Counted from the first letter of the stretch, positions 17,775-27,359 are shown. The stretch: 64,000 nucleotides of DNA from Photobacterium sp. CCB-ST2H9 (GCF_023151555.2 NZ_CP100425.1:992001-1056000), one strand, 5' to 3'. Program-made: numbers and translations. The notes: generated by a model not told the origin, from the letters alone.

Positions 17775-19051
17775 TTAAGCCGTTTGCGGCTCTGATTTCT
17801 CAGGAATCAAGATAAACAGAGCGGAAGAAACAACAAGCATCACGCCACAAATTGTCCAGCTGACTGAAATGCCGTAATACTCTGAGAGAAAACCGAAAAA
17901 CAGGGATGCGATCACACCACCACTGGTGACCATACATGAACGGATGGACAGCATGGTTGAACGGACATGCTCTTCTGTGTTTTCGTGCAGCATGACACTT
18001 TCTGAATTATTGCCTGCAGTGAACAGGAAGAAAAATAGCAGGTAACACAAGGCAAAGCTGAACAGGTGTGTGGTATTGGCCAGGGCAATCAACGCAAGGC
18101 CAGCTGACGCTCGGGTCGTGAACATCAGGAACTTGTGTGAGCCTTTTAAATATCTGAGTAATCGGATCGACAGCAGTGATGCGCCGGCAGACATCAGAAA
18201 GTAAAGGGCGGAGAGAATACCAAATACCGTGACACCATAAGCCGTCCCCTGAATGAGCTCTGCCAGGTAAGGCTGCCAAAAGTTCTCTATGCAACTCAAC
18301 ACCATGCCAAACACCAGTGTTGTCTGCATCAGCCGATTGAGTACATGATGGCGAATAGATGTTTTGATGGCTTGCAAACTAGCCTGCAGAAAATCCGCGT
18401 TATTCTTTTTGGTTTGTGTTGTTTTCGCTTGTGATGTTTCAACTTGAGATGTTTTGAGGTGAATCTCAGAAGGAATCAATACCAGAGTCATCAAAATCAG
18501 GACCAGGTTGGAGAGAGCAACAATGACGATGTTCAGGTCATAAATACGGGTTGAATTGAAGAATGAACTGGCACTGCTATCGGGAAGCCATCCACCAATG
18601 AGTGAGCCTGTTGCCAGGCCGATCGTGACGAACACATTGATTATCGCTAACGCTGAATGAAAAGATTGATTGCCCTGTGTGTGTCGGAAGCTATCGTAGA
18701 ACCACGCATCGAGCGTGCCAGAATAGACCGCGTTGGATGCTCCCAGCAGCGCAGCAGCAAACAGAATGAGGGGCAGGCTATCAGCGATAAAAAGTACAAT
18801 ACCCCCCAGGATATTCATGAGCAAAGAGAACAGGTAAGTCTTTCTGCGCCCATAAGTATCTGCGATGCCCCCCAGAGGTATCTCGAGAATCGCGGTACTG
18901 CCAATCCAGACAGCCATGACGAAACCAATATCAAATAAGCTCAGTCCTCTGACTGAAAGAGCAGCGCTATCACTGGAATCATAATTCCAGCAATCGTCCA
19001 GTGTAAGCTCTGCTGAATCCCGAAACGGATGGTCAGTTCTTTTTGGCTCAT
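17775..19051 (-). pseudogene. MFS transporter with a frameshift near its N-terminus
   Basis: The ATG at 19051 starts a natural MFS N-terminus (MSQKELTIRFGIQQSLHW, then the hydrophobic GIMIPVIALLFQS) but this frame ends at TGA near 18940. A second frame continues directly with RGLSLFDIGFVMAVW, GGIADTYGRRKTY (motif A) and the remaining helices to 17775. Adding one base around 18950-18958 would join them into a 12-helix protein of about 424 residues. Read from the second frame alone, the protein lacks its first helix and begins with an implausible hydrophilic tail. Either a recent loss-of-function deletion or a sequencing error; no homopolymer explains it. The transported substrate is unknown. 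Confidence 0.7.
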
Positions 19052-19177
19052 GATGACAGTTTCCTTCCCGTTGAATATCAGAAAAGAATCTCATGTTGAC
19101 TCATTGTTTCAATTCTTTATTTTAATGGGTCGTATTATGATGCTTTTGGTATCAGGCTGCGATGCAGAGAGAGCAAG

Positions 19178-19978
19178 ATGGATGATCGATTGTCACAAGA
19201 AGTGTGTTCCATTCTCAAAAAGGAGCTGAAGAGATGTAATATCTCTTACCGAACTCTGGCGCATGAGCTGGAAATCTCTGAAGTGAGTGTGAAGCGATTA
19301 CTGAATAATGTGCAGCCACTTTCGATGCAAAGATTGATCAGCATCGGCCGTTTGATTCACTTCCCCCTGTCAAAGCTGCTAGAAGAAGCTGAAAAGAATA
19401 TCAATGCGGTCCCTATTTTTACCCGGGAGCAGGATCTGGCTTTCTTTGAATGCCCTGCGTTATTTACGTTCTGGTCCGAATTGACGGAGCACCGAACGGT
19501 CAATGAGATTGCAGAACGGTATGCACTCAATGATGCTTCAATTCATCTTTATCTGAGAAAATTAGAAATCCTCAGGTTAATTGAGTTACGGCCGGGTCAT
19601 GTTTGCAAGCTGTTAGTTCCTTCACATACTTCATTTGAGAAAGGTTCCAGGTTCCCAATCTTCTTTACCCAGACGGTGCTGAACCGACTTCAAGCGCGGG
19701 TGATCGACTTACCAGCAGAGGATAACCAGGCATTTCTGATTACTTTAAAAGCAGAACTCACCCATGAGGAGTTTCTGGAAATCACGCATAAATTAGATGA
19801 CTGGATGTTCAACAAGCTGCGAGAAAGTCAGGAGACAAGGGCGCGAGAAGGGCTGAACGTCGCACCCTACACATTTGGTTTTATGGCAGCAAAAGGGGCT
19901 TTTCACGATAAGCTTCCGGTAATACCAAATCTTACAGAGGATTTAAGAAATTCAGTCTTCAGCCCAACTCAAAAGTAG
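19178..19978 (+). CDS. HTH (XRE/Cro-like) transcriptional regulator
   Basis: 266 residues. The first 65 form a Cro/CI-type helix-turn-helix (SYRTLAHELEISEVSVKRLLNN). A second winged-helix-like segment lies near residues 100-140 (TVNEIAERYALNDASIHLYLRKLEIL). The C-terminal part is unassigned and alpha-helical (LKAELTHEEFLEITHKLDDWM). Similar proteins occur in marine Vibrionales as solitary regulators. It diverges from the broken MFS gene, so that transporter may have been its target. Nothing clear is seen in the following 229 bases. Confidence 0.7.
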   Translation: MDDRLSQEVCSILKKELKRCNISYRTLAHELEISEVSVKRLLNNVQPLSMQRLISIGRLIHFPLSKLLEEAEKNINAVPIFTREQDLAFFECPALFTFWSELTEHRTVNEIAERYALNDASIHLYLRKLEILRLIELRPGHVCKLLVPSHTSFEKGSRFPIFFTQTVLNRLQARVIDLPAEDNQAFLITLKAELTHEEFLEITHKLDDWMFNKLRESQETRAREGLNVAPYTFGFMAAKGAFHDKLPVIPNLTEDLRNSVFSPTQK

Positions 19979-20207
19979 TCCTGAACTTCAGAATGGAATA
20001 AATGCTTGAGCAAAGGGTGTCCGGCAGTGACCTTATCGAAGAAGTGAGGAGCTTTTGAAAAGGTGATGTGGCATTTCCAGATGCGTTACTTTCATGTCAA
20101 CTCGAGTCAAAATCTTCTGCAACACTCTCATTTATCGCCATAATTAGATGGAGCAATCATAGAAAACTGCATCAAAATTTTCGGACCGACTGGGTTAGGG
20201 AGACCAA

Positions 20208-20627
20208 ATGAAGCATAAGGCATTGGCGATTTGTTTGACTGCGATTTTGACGATTCAGCTGTCAGGGTGCGGTGTCCTGCTGCATCCGGAAAGAAAAGGC
20301 CAAAAGGGCGGCAATCTTGATCCGGCCATTGCAGTATTGGATGCGGCTGGCTTGTTACTCTTCATTGTTCCCGGGCTGATCGCGTTCGGGGTTGATTTGT
20401 ATTACGGCACGATTTACCTGCCGGGCACAGCAAAAGCTTTAAATCAAGAAGAGCTGAATAGGCTCAAGTCAACAGACGGGCAGATTCGGCCAGATATGTT
20501 AGCCAGGCTTATATCTGATGAAACCGGCCAGTCTGTCTCTGCAGAAGCGATGGTTTCCTATGAGGTCAGCTCAGTTGATGAGTTAAAGCGATTGTTAATT
20601 GAAACAAGTCAAAACTCATCCTCATAG
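20208..20627 (+). CDS. Small lipoprotein of the YceK/YidQ-like type
   Basis: 139 residues with a lipoprotein signal: positive start, hydrophobic core and the lipobox LSGC, giving a mature N-terminal cysteine at residue 21. A second hydrophobic segment (AAGLLLFIVPGLIAFGVDLYYGTIYLP) follows; the DLYYGTIYLP element is common in small YidQ-like envelope lipoproteins. The C-terminal half is hydrophilic. AGGGAGACCAA precedes the ATG. Probably anchored in the outer membrane or periplasmic face; function unknown. A hairpin lies just downstream. Confidence 0.7.
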   Translation: MKHKALAICLTAILTIQLSGCGVLLHPERKGQKGGNLDPAIAVLDAAGLLLFIVPGLIAFGVDLYYGTIYLPGTAKALNQEELNRLKSTDGQIRPDMLARLISDETGQSVSAEAMVSYEVSSVDELKRLLIETSQNSSS

Positions 20628-20655
20628 ATTGTATGGCAGCGGATCGCTTTTTGAA

Positions 20656-20687
20656 GGCTGGCTGTTGATGAAATCAATCAACCAGCC
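20656..20687 (+). terminator. Probable terminator after the lipoprotein gene
   Basis: GGCTGG..TTGAT pairs with ATCAACCAGCC around a short loop, with a three-base bulge. There is no strong T-run. Confidence 0.4.
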
Positions 20688-20851
20688 GTGAATGCGGTTA
20701 ATTGAGGAAAGGGTTGTTGTGTGGCGAGGGTTTGAACAGCCACATTTGATACTTCAGGAAGCCGGTGGGTCATGTGTTTATATTTCTCACCGGTTGTTGC
20801 GACAGTGAAATCTTCTCAGGAAAGAATTTTTCAGCGCCGCTGATGGTAAGT

Positions 20852-21763
20852 TCAATCCAGTGAAGATGATTCAGCCGGTGCATTGGATTGGTTCAGGTTG
20901 TTTGAATATTCACCTTTGACGTGCTCAATAAATAGGTCGACAGATTTTGATGTTCTGCTTGTGTTCCACACCATATGAATATCCCAGCTTGTATCTTCCG
21001 GAAAGGGAATAAGCTCGATTGCGTCATAGATACCTAAAATTGATTTCTTCGGTAAAATGGCAACGCCTGTATTCGAGAGTATTAATGTAATAATAGTTTG
21101 TATGTCTGCCGAGATATTAGTGATGTTGTATACTCTGTTTTTCAACAAAGCCATGGTGTGAATATGCATCATCGATTTGCTGTGATTGCCCATCATCAGT
21201 AAATTAAACTTTTCTAAATAACCGTCAACGTTTTCATTTGTATATTGATCTTTTGAAACAGCCAGGACAAATTCATCACTTGAAACTTTAATACTGCTGA
21301 GTGTGTCGGATATAGGTTTTCTCATAAAACCTATATCTAAAGAGCCAGACAGCAATTGTTCTTCCTGTTCATGAGAACAGATATCTGAGAGTGAGATTGA
21401 GATGTTTTGATGCTTATTCTGAAATTTCCGGATGTAGTGTGGCAGAAAGTCATAACTCGACTTTCCAAACCCTATGGATAAAGATGTGAAATTGCTTCTG
21501 GAAATATTGTTCAGGTGATCGTCTACTTTTTGAATATGTCTGTTGAGGGCAATAATCTCGTCGATGACCTGTTTTCCTGTGCTTGATAATGTGACCCCCT
21601 GGTTATCTCTGATGAAGATTTCTATTTCATAGGCTTCCTCAACATTTTTGATCTGTTTAGAAAGTGCGGGTTGCGAGATACAAAGGATCTGGGCTGCAAC
21701 TCTGAAGTTTTTTACTCTTGCAAGGGTTTCAATTGAATGCAGGTATTTAGGATTAATCTTCAT
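20852..21763 (-). CDS. LysR-family transcriptional regulator
   Basis: A 303-residue LysR protein with the HTH VKNFRVAAQILCISQPALSKQIKNVEEAYEI written in the usual position (residues 16-46) and an effector domain beginning SLSIGFGKSSYDFLPHYIRKF. The KQIKNVEE region and PALSKQ place it in the CynR/OxyR-like branch. It is AT-rich. It diverges from a pair of small unknown genes whose first start is 92 bases away, and probably regulates them. No inducer can be inferred. Confidence 0.8.
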   Translation of the reverse strand: MKINPKYLHSIETLARVKNFRVAAQILCISQPALSKQIKNVEEAYEIEIFIRDNQGVTLSSTGKQVIDEIIALNRHIQKVDDHLNNISRSNFTSLSIGFGKSSYDFLPHYIRKFQNKHQNISISLSDICSHEQEEQLLSGSLDIGFMRKPISDTLSSIKVSSDEFVLAVSKDQYTNENVDGYLEKFNLLMMGNHSKSMMHIHTMALLKNRVYNITNISADIQTIITLILSNTGVAILPKKSILGIYDAIELIPFPEDTSWDIHMVWNTSRTSKSVDLFIEHVKGEYSNNLNQSNAPAESSSLD

Positions 21764-21855
21764 AACTTTAAGTTATCGCCATTCAAAAAATTCACTATGC
21801 ACTATAGCATAAAAGTAGATAATTCTGATATCAACTACTGAGGACCGGAGTTTAT

Positions 21856-22080
21856 ATGCAGTACTGTGTATTAGTAAAAGAAGATGTGCTCGTATTTGAA
21901 GCCGTCAATTCAGATGAATCTTTCAGTGTTATTTTTGGGTTGTTTAAACAGGGCTTTGTCTTGGCGCCTGTATTAGTGGAGGCGAATAATGCAGAAAATG
22001 CGCGTGTCTGTTTTCACCATCGTTTTCAATGGGAAGATTTGAAAAATGCCTTCGATACAAAAAAAGTATTACTCTGCTGA
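21856..22080 (+). CDS. Small unknown protein, divergent from LysR
   Basis: 74 residues, not recognised. The ribosome-binding site CCGGAG six bases before the ATG is good, and composition is protein-like with an alternating hydrophobic pattern (VLVFEAVNSDESFSVIFGLF). No signal peptide or membrane segment is evident. It lies 13 bases before the next small gene on the same strand, so the two are probably co-transcribed and controlled by the divergent LysR protein. Confidence 0.5.
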   Translation: MQYCVLVKEDVLVFEAVNSDESFSVIFGLFKQGFVLAPVLVEANNAENARVCFHHRFQWEDLKNAFDTKKVLLC

Positions 22081-22135
22081 ATGATGTCATGTCATGATCT
22101 CTTTTGATAGTTCTGATTTTAACAGATATTTCAAT

Positions 22136-22558
22136 ATGAGGTTTGGCTTGAAAATTTCATTATACAAATTCATGTTCATCTGTGTGTTGCAACTGTTATC
22201 AACCGGGATTGCTGTTGCTTCCACGGTGAATATCACCGGCGTTTATTCAAGTTTTGACCTTCATCAAGAATCGGGTGATGTGATTGGGATCGAAGTGATT
22301 ATTTCTGAGTCATATTCTGGGAGGTATTTTGTGAGCTTTCAGGCCAGTGAAGGGGCGCCAAGAATACCTGTCGTTTCTGAATTGACTGTTCATGAAAACG
22401 AAATTAATTTCCAGGTCAAAGAAGAAAATGGGTATCAGGGTTTGTTTCAGGGAACTGTTTTTCAGAATGAATTAAAGGGAAGCTTCGTTGAAGGACAACT
22501 TTCACCCAGTGGTGATCAGATGATTGTTCTACCGAGAACGCATAGTTACTGGCAGTAG
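22136..22558 (+). CDS. Small secreted unknown protein
   Basis: About 140 residues. A signal peptide is visible (ISLYKFMFICVLQLLSTGIAVAS), predicting export to the periplasm. The mature part is beta-rich (VNITGVYSSFDLHQ, GLFQGTVFQNELKGSFVEGQL) and resembles a small beta-barrel or lipocalin-like fold. The start is uncertain: the frame opens at 22094 and TTG 22148 is also possible. It follows the 74-residue unknown and is probably in the same LysR-linked unit. Function unknown. Confidence 0.5.
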   Translation: MRFGLKISLYKFMFICVLQLLSTGIAVASTVNITGVYSSFDLHQESGDVIGIEVIISESYSGRYFVSFQASEGAPRIPVVSELTVHENEINFQVKEENGYQGLFQGTVFQNELKGSFVEGQLSPSGDQMIVLPRTHSYWQ

Positions 22559-22704
22559 CGATTGGCAGTCGTGATTGGTCATCGTGTTTTTAAATGACCG
22601 TTCAGGCTGAATCTTTTCTCATGTCAGATAAAAACACATCAATATGATTGAAGTAACAATGATATTGATTTGTCTCTTAAAGTGAGAGGTTTATCTTGCT
22701 TGTT

Positions 22705-22724
22705 TTTGTGATATTAATCACGTG
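22705..22724. promoter_or_regulatory. CRP-binding site upstream of the HAD phosphatase gene
   Basis: TTTTGTGATATTAATCACG contains TGTGA-N6-TCACG, one base from the CRP consensus halves (TGTGA-N6-TCACA). Its centre lies roughly 75 bases before the start of the phosphatase gene. The remaining bases of 22559-22785 hold no gene. Confidence 0.6.
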
Positions 22725-22791
22725 CGACCTTTGCGCTTGTGCTTAACTTAAAACGTTTTTCATAGCGAAAAGAGGCGAATCGAAGGTGACG

Positions 22792-23799
22792 ATGCATGCG
22801 ATTAGACCGACATTAGCACTGATGAGGTATGCGTTTCTTTTGCTGTTTGTCTTTCCTCTGGTCTCAGAGAGCAGCGAAGCTGATGCGTTGCCATCCTGGA
22901 ACGATGGTCCAAGCAAACAGGCCATCATTCAGTTTGTTCAGGAGGTCACGCGTGAAAATTCTCCTCATTTTGTCCCCCCGGGAGAACGGATTGCGACTTT
23001 CGATAATGACGGGACATTGTGGGTTGAGCAACCCATGTATACCCAGCTGTTCTTTGTCATCGACAGAATTCAGGCTTTAGCACCGTCACATCCTGAATGG
23101 AAAACGCAGGAACCCTTCAAATCGGTGCTGCAGGGGGATGTCAAACAAGCCCTTGCCGGCGGGAATCATTCAATTCTCGAACTCATGATGGCAACCCATG
23201 CCGGAATGTCGGTGCTAGCTTTCTCAACACTCGTTGAGGAATGGATAGCCATCGCAAAACACCCGTCTACGGGGCGTCTTTTTACCGAGATGGTTTATCA
23301 GCCTATGCTGGAACTGATTGCCTACCTTCAGGAAAATCACTTTAAAACCTATATCGTTTCAGGTGGCGGTATTGAGTTCATGCGTCCCTGGACTGAAAAG
23401 GTGTATGGCATTCCTCCGGAGTGGGTGATTGGCAGCAGCTTTAAAACCGAATACAAACTGATTGATGGTGTTCCTCAGCTGCTGCGGATGCCGTCCGTTA
23501 ATTTTATTGATGATAAAGAAGGAAAACCGGTTGGGATTCATCAGTTTATCGGGCGGCGCCCAATCGCTGCCTTCGGAAACTCAGACGGCGATTTTCAAAT
23601 GCTTCAGTGGGTCACGGCTGGTGACGGGAAACGCTTAGGATTGCTTGTACACCATACGGATAAAGCGCGTGAATGGGCATACGATCGACATTCATCTGTC
23701 GGAAAACTGGATAAGGCACTGGATGCTGCGAAGGAAAATGGCTGGGTTGTTGTGGATATGAAAACGGACTGGCGAACCATCTACCCGTCTCCACATTAA
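22792..23799 (+). CDS. Exported HAD-family phosphatase
   Basis: About 335 residues. A signal peptide (LALMRYAFLLLFVFPLVSESSEA) precedes a haloacid-dehalogenase domain. Motif I is ATFDNDGTLW (nucleophile Asp, acid/base Asp two residues on), motif II is in TYIVSGGGIEF, and motif IV is AAFGNSDGDFQML. This resembles phosphoserine-phosphatase-like HAD proteins that marine gammaproteobacteria secrete. It probably dephosphorylates small substrates in the periplasm. The ATG at 22792 is six bases from GAAGG; the frame also opens at GTG 22786. The CRP site suggests carbon-limitation control. Confidence 0.8.
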   Translation: MHAIRPTLALMRYAFLLLFVFPLVSESSEADALPSWNDGPSKQAIIQFVQEVTRENSPHFVPPGERIATFDNDGTLWVEQPMYTQLFFVIDRIQALAPSHPEWKTQEPFKSVLQGDVKQALAGGNHSILELMMATHAGMSVLAFSTLVEEWIAIAKHPSTGRLFTEMVYQPMLELIAYLQENHFKTYIVSGGGIEFMRPWTEKVYGIPPEWVIGSSFKTEYKLIDGVPQLLRMPSVNFIDDKEGKPVGIHQFIGRRPIAAFGNSDGDFQMLQWVTAGDGKRLGLLVHHTDKAREWAYDRHSSVGKLDKALDAAKENGWVVVDMKTDWRTIYPSPH

Positions 23800-23936
23800 G
23801 TTCTGTGTACAACTTTGTATCTGCCTTGAATAACCCGTTGAGCGTACCTAATCTAACCGATAGCCATTGCTGTTAGACGAAGCCGCGGCCGAGTGTTTTG
23901 CAGCGGTCAAACTGAGTGAAACCAGGGGGATGCCGG

Positions 23937-25292
23937 ATGAAAATTACTTTTCTTGGCGGGACCGAAACGGTGACCGGCTCCAAGTTTCTGCTGGAAACCG
24001 AAAATACCAGCGTGCTGGTCGATTGTGGTTTGTTTCAGGGATATAAGTGGTTGCGGGAGCGCAACTGGCAGACATTGCCCATGGACATCGACAAGCTCGA
24101 CGCCGTTCTGTTAACCCACGCCCACCTTGACCATTCCGGCTATCTCCCGGTGCTGTACAAGCATGGCTATCGCGGACCGGTATTTACCCATCACGCCACG
24201 AAGGATCTGTGCCAGATACTGCTCGCCGACAGCGGTCATATTCACGAGGAAGACGCCAAGTATTACAGCAAACACAAGCTGGGAAAACACGAACATCCGG
24301 AACCGCTTTATGACCGGGAAACCGCTGAGGACTGTATGGTGCTGTTCCAGCCGGTCGATTTTGACGAACCGGTCGAAGTCGGAGACATCCGGTTTCATCT
24401 GCAACCGGCGGGGCATATTCTCGGTGCCGCCAGTGTGATCGTGGAAGCTGAAGGAAAACGGATTGGTTTTTCAGGCGATGTGGGTCGTTTTGACGATGTC
24501 CTGATGAATCCGCCCCGGCCTTTACCGGCGCTTGATCTCCTGCTGATGGAATCGACTTACGGTAATCGTCTCCACGATACTCAGGATCCGTTTGAACAAC
24601 TCGCAGAAGTCGTGAATCAGGTCGCGATGCAAGGTGGTGTTTTACTGATTCCTGCTTTTGCGGTGGGACGTGCACAGGCGTTGCAACATATGCTGGCAAC
24701 TTTGATGGAAAAAGAAGAGATCCCCCGAATCCCCATTTATCTCGACAGCCCGATGGCGATTAAAGTGTCGGATATCTTCTTCCGGTACAGTGATCAGCAC
24801 CGGTTAAATCAGGAACAATGTCACCGCATGTGCAAAGACATCACCTATATCCGCACTGTGGATGAATCCAAGGCGATAGAGAAGCAGGCCTTTCCCCATA
24901 TCATTATTGCAGGCAGCGGGATGGCAACGGGCGGACGTATTCTGCATCACTTCAAACGCCTGCTTGGCAGTCCGAAAACCACGGTGCTGTTTACCGGCTA
25001 TCAGGTCGGGGGAACCCGGGGCGATAAAATGCTCAACGGCGTCGAAACCGTGAAAATTCATGGCGAATGGATACCGGTGCGCGCCTCGGTGAAAATGCTT
25101 TCCAGTTTGTCTGGCCATGCGGATTACCTGGAACTGACCCGGTGGTTACAACAGTCGGCACTGGAAGAAAAAACGCGTATTCAGCTGATTCATGGCGATC
25201 CCGAAGCCCTGGAAGGGCTGCGGGTCCACTTGCAGGAGCAGACAAAATTTACGGTGAACGTGGCGGGCTACTGGAGTATTTTGCGCCTGTAG
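23937..25292 (+). CDS. Metallo-beta-lactamase-fold RNase (beta-CASP family)
   Basis: About 451 residues. The metal site HAHLDHSGYLP (His61, His63, Asp65, His66) with the later GHILGAASV, SGDVGRF and ESTYGNR, and the beta-CASP block IPAFAVGRAQALQHML with the C-terminal SGHADYLEL, match the CPSF73/Ysh1-like RNA nuclease family. In bacteria its targets are usually unknown. The frame opens at GTG 23916, but AGGGGGA six bases before ATG 23937 and the conserved MKITFLGG start decide for 23937. It is followed 33 bases later by a ferritin-like protein gene. Confidence 0.9.
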   Translation: MKITFLGGTETVTGSKFLLETENTSVLVDCGLFQGYKWLRERNWQTLPMDIDKLDAVLLTHAHLDHSGYLPVLYKHGYRGPVFTHHATKDLCQILLADSGHIHEEDAKYYSKHKLGKHEHPEPLYDRETAEDCMVLFQPVDFDEPVEVGDIRFHLQPAGHILGAASVIVEAEGKRIGFSGDVGRFDDVLMNPPRPLPALDLLLMESTYGNRLHDTQDPFEQLAEVVNQVAMQGGVLLIPAFAVGRAQALQHMLATLMEKEEIPRIPIYLDSPMAIKVSDIFFRYSDQHRLNQEQCHRMCKDITYIRTVDESKAIEKQAFPHIIIAGSGMATGGRILHHFKRLLGSPKTTVLFTGYQVGGTRGDKMLNGVETVKIHGEWIPVRASVKMLSSLSGHADYLELTRWLQQSALEEKTRIQLIHGDPEALEGLRVHLQEQTKFTVNVAGYWSILRL

Positions 25293-25325
25293 TCTCTGGT
25301 TGACTCAACCGATGAGGAAACGGCT

Positions 25326-25784
25326 ATGCAAGTCGAAACCCTGAAAGATGTGCTGCACTGGACGAAAGAATTTCACCATCACCTCAGCCATTGTTTGTCC
25401 CGTGGCGTGAACAAGCATACGGATGAACGTGCCCGGATGGTCCTGAATTATCTTGCCGATCATGAGAAACGCCTGAGCCAGGTCGTGAGTGAATTTGAAA
25501 CATCCGGCGATGCGCATGCTCTGAATACCTGGTGTTATGAGTATTTACAGAAAACCCCGATTGTCCGGCATCAGCACTGCGACGTGCCTTTTGCCAGACT
25601 TGATGCCGCACAGATCATGGATGTGATTGTTGATCAGCACCAGCAGGTGATCGAACTATATCGCTATCTGGCTTCCCGGGCTGATATTCCTGCTGCCCGG
25701 GAATTGCTGGAGACGCTCGAATCGCTGGAAGAACATGAGATTATGCGGATGGTTCATTCCACCCACCGGTTTGATGACTTATAG
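25326..25784 (+). CDS. Ferritin-like four-helix protein, partner of the beta-CASP nuclease
   Basis: 152 residues, all-helical by appearance. Potential metal ligands are spaced as in ferritin/rubrerythrin-like proteins: His46-Glu47 (YLADHEKRL), Glu110 in QQVIELYRYL, and Glu133, Glu136, His137, Glu138 in LESLEEHEIMRMVHSTHRF. Short histidine-rich elements occur near the N-terminus (EFHHHLSH). GAGGAAA precedes the ATG. It is almost certainly co-transcribed with the nuclease gene. The ferritin-like call is from ligand pattern and helicity only; the function is unknown. Confidence 0.6.
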   Translation: MQVETLKDVLHWTKEFHHHLSHCLSRGVNKHTDERARMVLNYLADHEKRLSQVVSEFETSGDAHALNTWCYEYLQKTPIVRHQHCDVPFARLDAAQIMDVIVDQHQQVIELYRYLASRADIPAARELLETLESLEEHEIMRMVHSTHRFDDL

Positions 25785-25992
25785 CGACCCCGCACCTGAT
25801 GCCGCGAGTTGGTTGCAGGGAGGTAGTTACAGGGGGAGTTTCAGGGCGTTGGTCACCGAAAGTCGGGCGCAGCAAGTCTGGGCACAAAGTCTGGCGTCAG
25901 AATTCAGACGGATCAGCTGATGAACCCGGTGTTCCCCCTTCGGTTTGACTGAGTGAGGAACACACGGAGATTGGCTGTGAAATCCGGACAGA

Positions 25993-27186
25993 TTACTGGT
26001 CGGCAGCCTTCAAAATCGCGTAAGCGGCTTTGATTCTGTCGGCATTGGGATAATTTTTGTTGGCTAGAATCACGATACCGGTCTTTTTCGCGGGGAGATA
26101 AGCCACGTATGCGCCGAATCCGCCAGTTGAGCCCGTTTTATTCACCCAGATGTGCTCTGGCAGGGGCTTGGGTTCAGGGATGATATCAATGGGCATCGGG
26201 TTGAGAATCGTCTCGTTCGAATTGCCTGTAAGCAGTGCATTCAGCGTCACCGGATACGCATACATTTCCCAGGCCAGCCCCTGTGTCAGGGTCGCGGACT
26301 GAAAATACCCCGTCTTCGTATTGGCCAGCGCTCGCTTCATTAACGGGCTGACCGGAGTTGTCCCGATATTTGCCTCGATATACCGTACCATATCTGCACT
26401 GGTCGATTTGATCCCGTAGGCTTCGGCATCCAGCACGCCGGGGGTGACCCTCACAGCGTCACCAGCCTTGTTATAGCCGAAAGCATAGTCGCGCATTTTC
26501 GCTTCCGGCACGTTCACAAAGGTGCTGGACATCCCGAGTTCCGGCAGGATGCGATTTTCCATCAGCGCCGGATATTCATTTCCCATACTCCGGGCGGCGA
26601 GATAGCCAAAGAGACCAATGCTCGGATTTGAATATTGCCTGCGGGTACCTGCCGGAAATGCGGGTTGCCATTGGCGGTAATAATCCAGCATCGTCGCGTG
26701 GTTCGTGACGTTTTCAGGGAACTGAAGCGGCAATCCGCCTGCGGTGTATGTGGCTAACCGGATGAGCGGCGTGTTTCCAATCGTGCTGCCTGTCAGTTCT
26801 GGCAGATACTTTGATACCGGATCGTTGAACGATAGTTTTCCTTGCTGTTGTGCATAGCTGGCCAGTGTTGCAGCAAAGGTTTTACTAACCGAACCCAGTT
26901 CAAAAATGGTGTTTTCAGACACGGGCTGATGTTGCTGAATATCTGCCAGTCCATAGTTGTAGTAATGTGCTTTGCCATTGACGGTGATGCCAAACGCCAT
27001 GCCCGGAATCTTGTATACTTTCATCAGCTGCTCAGCCTGCTGATCCACAGCCTGTCTGAGAGGGGCATCATTCTCTGTGGTTTGGCTGTGAACCGGAGAA
27101 GCGGTTGATGCCAGGGGCACTGCGGCTGATGCCAGGCAGAGTGCGGAAATAAACAGTGTTCTTGTATTGCAGGCGATGCTTTTCAT
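25993..27186 (-). CDS. ampC: Class C (AmpC) beta-lactamase
   Basis: 397 residues with a signal peptide (roughly residues 1-30, ending ASTAS). The three active-site motifs of class C enzymes are present: SVSK (Ser99, Lys102), YSN in RRQYSNPSIGLFG, and KTG in VNKTGSTGGFGAYVA. It hydrolyses cephalosporins and penicillins in the periplasm. The frame runs upstream to 27339, but ATG 27186 with AAGAAG and the signal peptide decides the start. It diverges from a LysR gene of the AmpR type, the classic inducible arrangement. The region between 25784 and 25993 holds only a weak GTGTTCC/GGAACAC hairpin. Confidence 0.95.
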   Translation of the reverse strand: MKSIACNTRTLFISALCLASAAVPLASTASPVHSQTTENDAPLRQAVDQQAEQLMKVYKIPGMAFGITVNGKAHYYNYGLADIQQHQPVSENTIFELGSVSKTFAATLASYAQQQGKLSFNDPVSKYLPELTGSTIGNTPLIRLATYTAGGLPLQFPENVTNHATMLDYYRQWQPAFPAGTRRQYSNPSIGLFGYLAARSMGNEYPALMENRILPELGMSSTFVNVPEAKMRDYAFGYNKAGDAVRVTPGVLDAEAYGIKSTSADMVRYIEANIGTTPVSPLMKRALANTKTGYFQSATLTQGLAWEMYAYPVTLNALLTGNSNETILNPMPIDIIPEPKPLPEHIWVNKTGSTGGFGAYVAYLPAKKTGIVILANKNYPNADRIKAAYAILKAADQ

Positions 27187-27359
27187 TGTGACTTCTTTAT
27201 CAATGTAACGTGAATATGAGTGATATGAACCCATGGAGACAGGGCGGATATTAAAGTGAGTCATTTTGATGCACAATGTGCGAAATCTAATAAGAGCAAT
27301 AAGAAAATCTAGGGTCATGGCCTGAGGGCATTGGATCATAGAGCCATAAGGTTATCGGC
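27187..27359. promoter_or_regulatory. Divergent ampC-ampR control region
   Basis: The 173 bases between the two start codons must hold both promoters and the AmpR operator. The most symmetrical element is GCAC-AAT-GTGC at 27271-27281, flanked by T and A as in LysR boxes. The exact operator cannot be fixed from sequence alone. Confidence 0.45.
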
